Assembly: GCA_011390465.1 (NCBI GenBank)
Contig: JAABSH010000017.1
Coordinates: 1-59,961 of the forward strand
From: Desulfobacteraceae bacterium
GTDB taxonomy: Bacteria; Desulfobacterota; Desulfobacteria; Desulfobacterales; Desulfosalsimonadaceae
Length of the DNA: 59,961 bases
Reading direction: 5' to 3'
A model generated the notes under the pieces. It did not search any database and was not told where the DNA came from. It was given only the letters and a program-made list of their open reading frames with translations. Position 1 is the stretch's first letter. Every line of letters starts with the position of its first letter. This document shows, piece after piece, positions 59,526 to 59,961 of this stretch. Position numbers and translations under genes: made by a program.

Positions 59526-59961
59526 TTAACCGCTGACAAGACATTGATTTTGATTTGATTGATTTTGATAACGATGTGAGCATTTGATGCGCCTTGCCAT
59601 TCGATTGAAGCATATCGATGCCAGGACAAAATACAGGGCGCATTGGCCCCACAGAATCCCCCAATCGTATATGACTTCCTGAAGCGATGCCCCCATCTGA
59701 TTCATTTTCATCAGGCCCGAAATCCCGGGCGTAGATGGCAATAGCAAAGAAAGCGTTCGCAGCCATTCGGGAATGCATTCAACCGGCCAGGAAAACCCGG
59801 CCAGAAACAAAATGGGAATGGAGGTAAATACCAGGAGAAGCATGGATGTTTCGCGGTTTTGAAACAGAGTGGACAAGGTCAGTCCGAGCAGCGTGACGGA
59901 AATCAGAAATGGCAGCAGAAAACAAAAAAGCTCAAAGGTCTGGCTTCGCAGGGGAAAATGG
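59526..59961 (-). CDS. ABC-2 type permease, C-terminal part (cut by window edge)
   Basis: The frame is open to the window edge, so only the last 144 or so residues are visible. Three to four hydrophobic segments (LFCFLLPFLISVTLLGLTLS, MLLLVFTSIPILFLAGFSWP, ILWGQCALYFVLASICFNRM) and the loop with WLRTLSLLLPSTPGISGLMK match the end of ABC-2 (YhhJ/drug-export type) permeases. Substrate unknown; the ATPase should lie beyond the window. The 3' end is a low-complexity TTGATT stretch. Confidence 0.8.
   Translation of the reverse strand, partial: HFPLRSQTFELFCFLLPFLISVTLLGLTLSTLFQNRETSMLLLVFTSIPILFLAGFSWPVECIPEWLRTLSLLLPSTPGISGLMKMNQMGASLQEVIYDWGILWGQCALYFVLASICFNRMARRIKCSHRYQNQSNQNQCLVSG

Overview
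The window looks like chromosome of a sulfate-reducing-type Desulfobacterota bacterium (Desulfobacterales-like). This is an inference from gene content: an ADP-forming acyl-CoA synthetase, a CbiMQO metal importer, DUF2089/DUF3467/DUF1820 proteins, a sigma-54 regulator and glycogen phosphorylase, with GC-rich core genes interrupted by AT-rich islands. No rRNA, tRNA or CRISPR array was seen.

Layout. (1) 58-2818: a complete ISKra4-like insertion sequence (DUF4338 protein plus transposase) inserted into a small lipoprotein gene. (2) 2.8-8.6 kb: an AT-rich, one-directional set of small secreted proteins and lipoproteins, two of them clearly degraded. (3) 9.0-12.0 kb: an NlpC/P60 lipoprotein and a large secreted protein with Fn3-like repeats and MopE-type metal-binding motifs. 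(4) 12.2-24.1 kb and 28.9-41.4 kb: two copies of a diversity-generating retroelement (DGR). Each has a zinc-ribbon Ser/Thr kinase receptor ending in a variable FGE/C-lectin-type domain, an HRDC accessory protein, a DGR reverse transcriptase, a template repeat, an FHA membrane protein, an LPP20-like lipoprotein, a zinc-ribbon FHA protein and a second kinase receptor. About 9.8 kb (12773-22593 and 29363-39183) appears identical between copies, with both edges inside kinase-domain sequence. (5) 24.2-28.8 kb, between the copies: AT-rich cell-wall-type enzymes (two YiiX-like, an L,D-transpeptidase, a possible NlpC-like protein), a broken SH3-type gene and gene remnants. (6) 41.4-59.96 kb: mostly ordinary chromosome (M15 peptidase, DUF493, cyclophilin, CbiMQO, GDPD, PBP1A, DUF3467, DUF1820, acyl-CoA synthetase, glycogen phosphorylase, sigma-54 regulator with a divergent target, edge of an ABC-2 permease).

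How the main system may work (inference from domains). The reverse transcriptase copies the template repeat with adenine-directed errors into the 3' ends of the receptor genes, diversifying the extracytoplasmic tip. The tip is carried on a PEGA stalk of 0, 3 or 4 repeats through one membrane helix to a cytoplasmic kinase. Phosphothreonine output would be read by two FHA proteins, with an LPP20-type lipoprotein in the envelope. Substitutions between template and targets fall on template adenines (18 of 18 in one receptor, 19 of 20 in the other), so the DGR assignment is strong. The signalling output is unproven.

Other notable points are a tandem 23-bp-spaced motif shared by two secreted-protein promoters, MITE-like repeats that provide gene ends, and several frameshifted or stop-interrupted genes.
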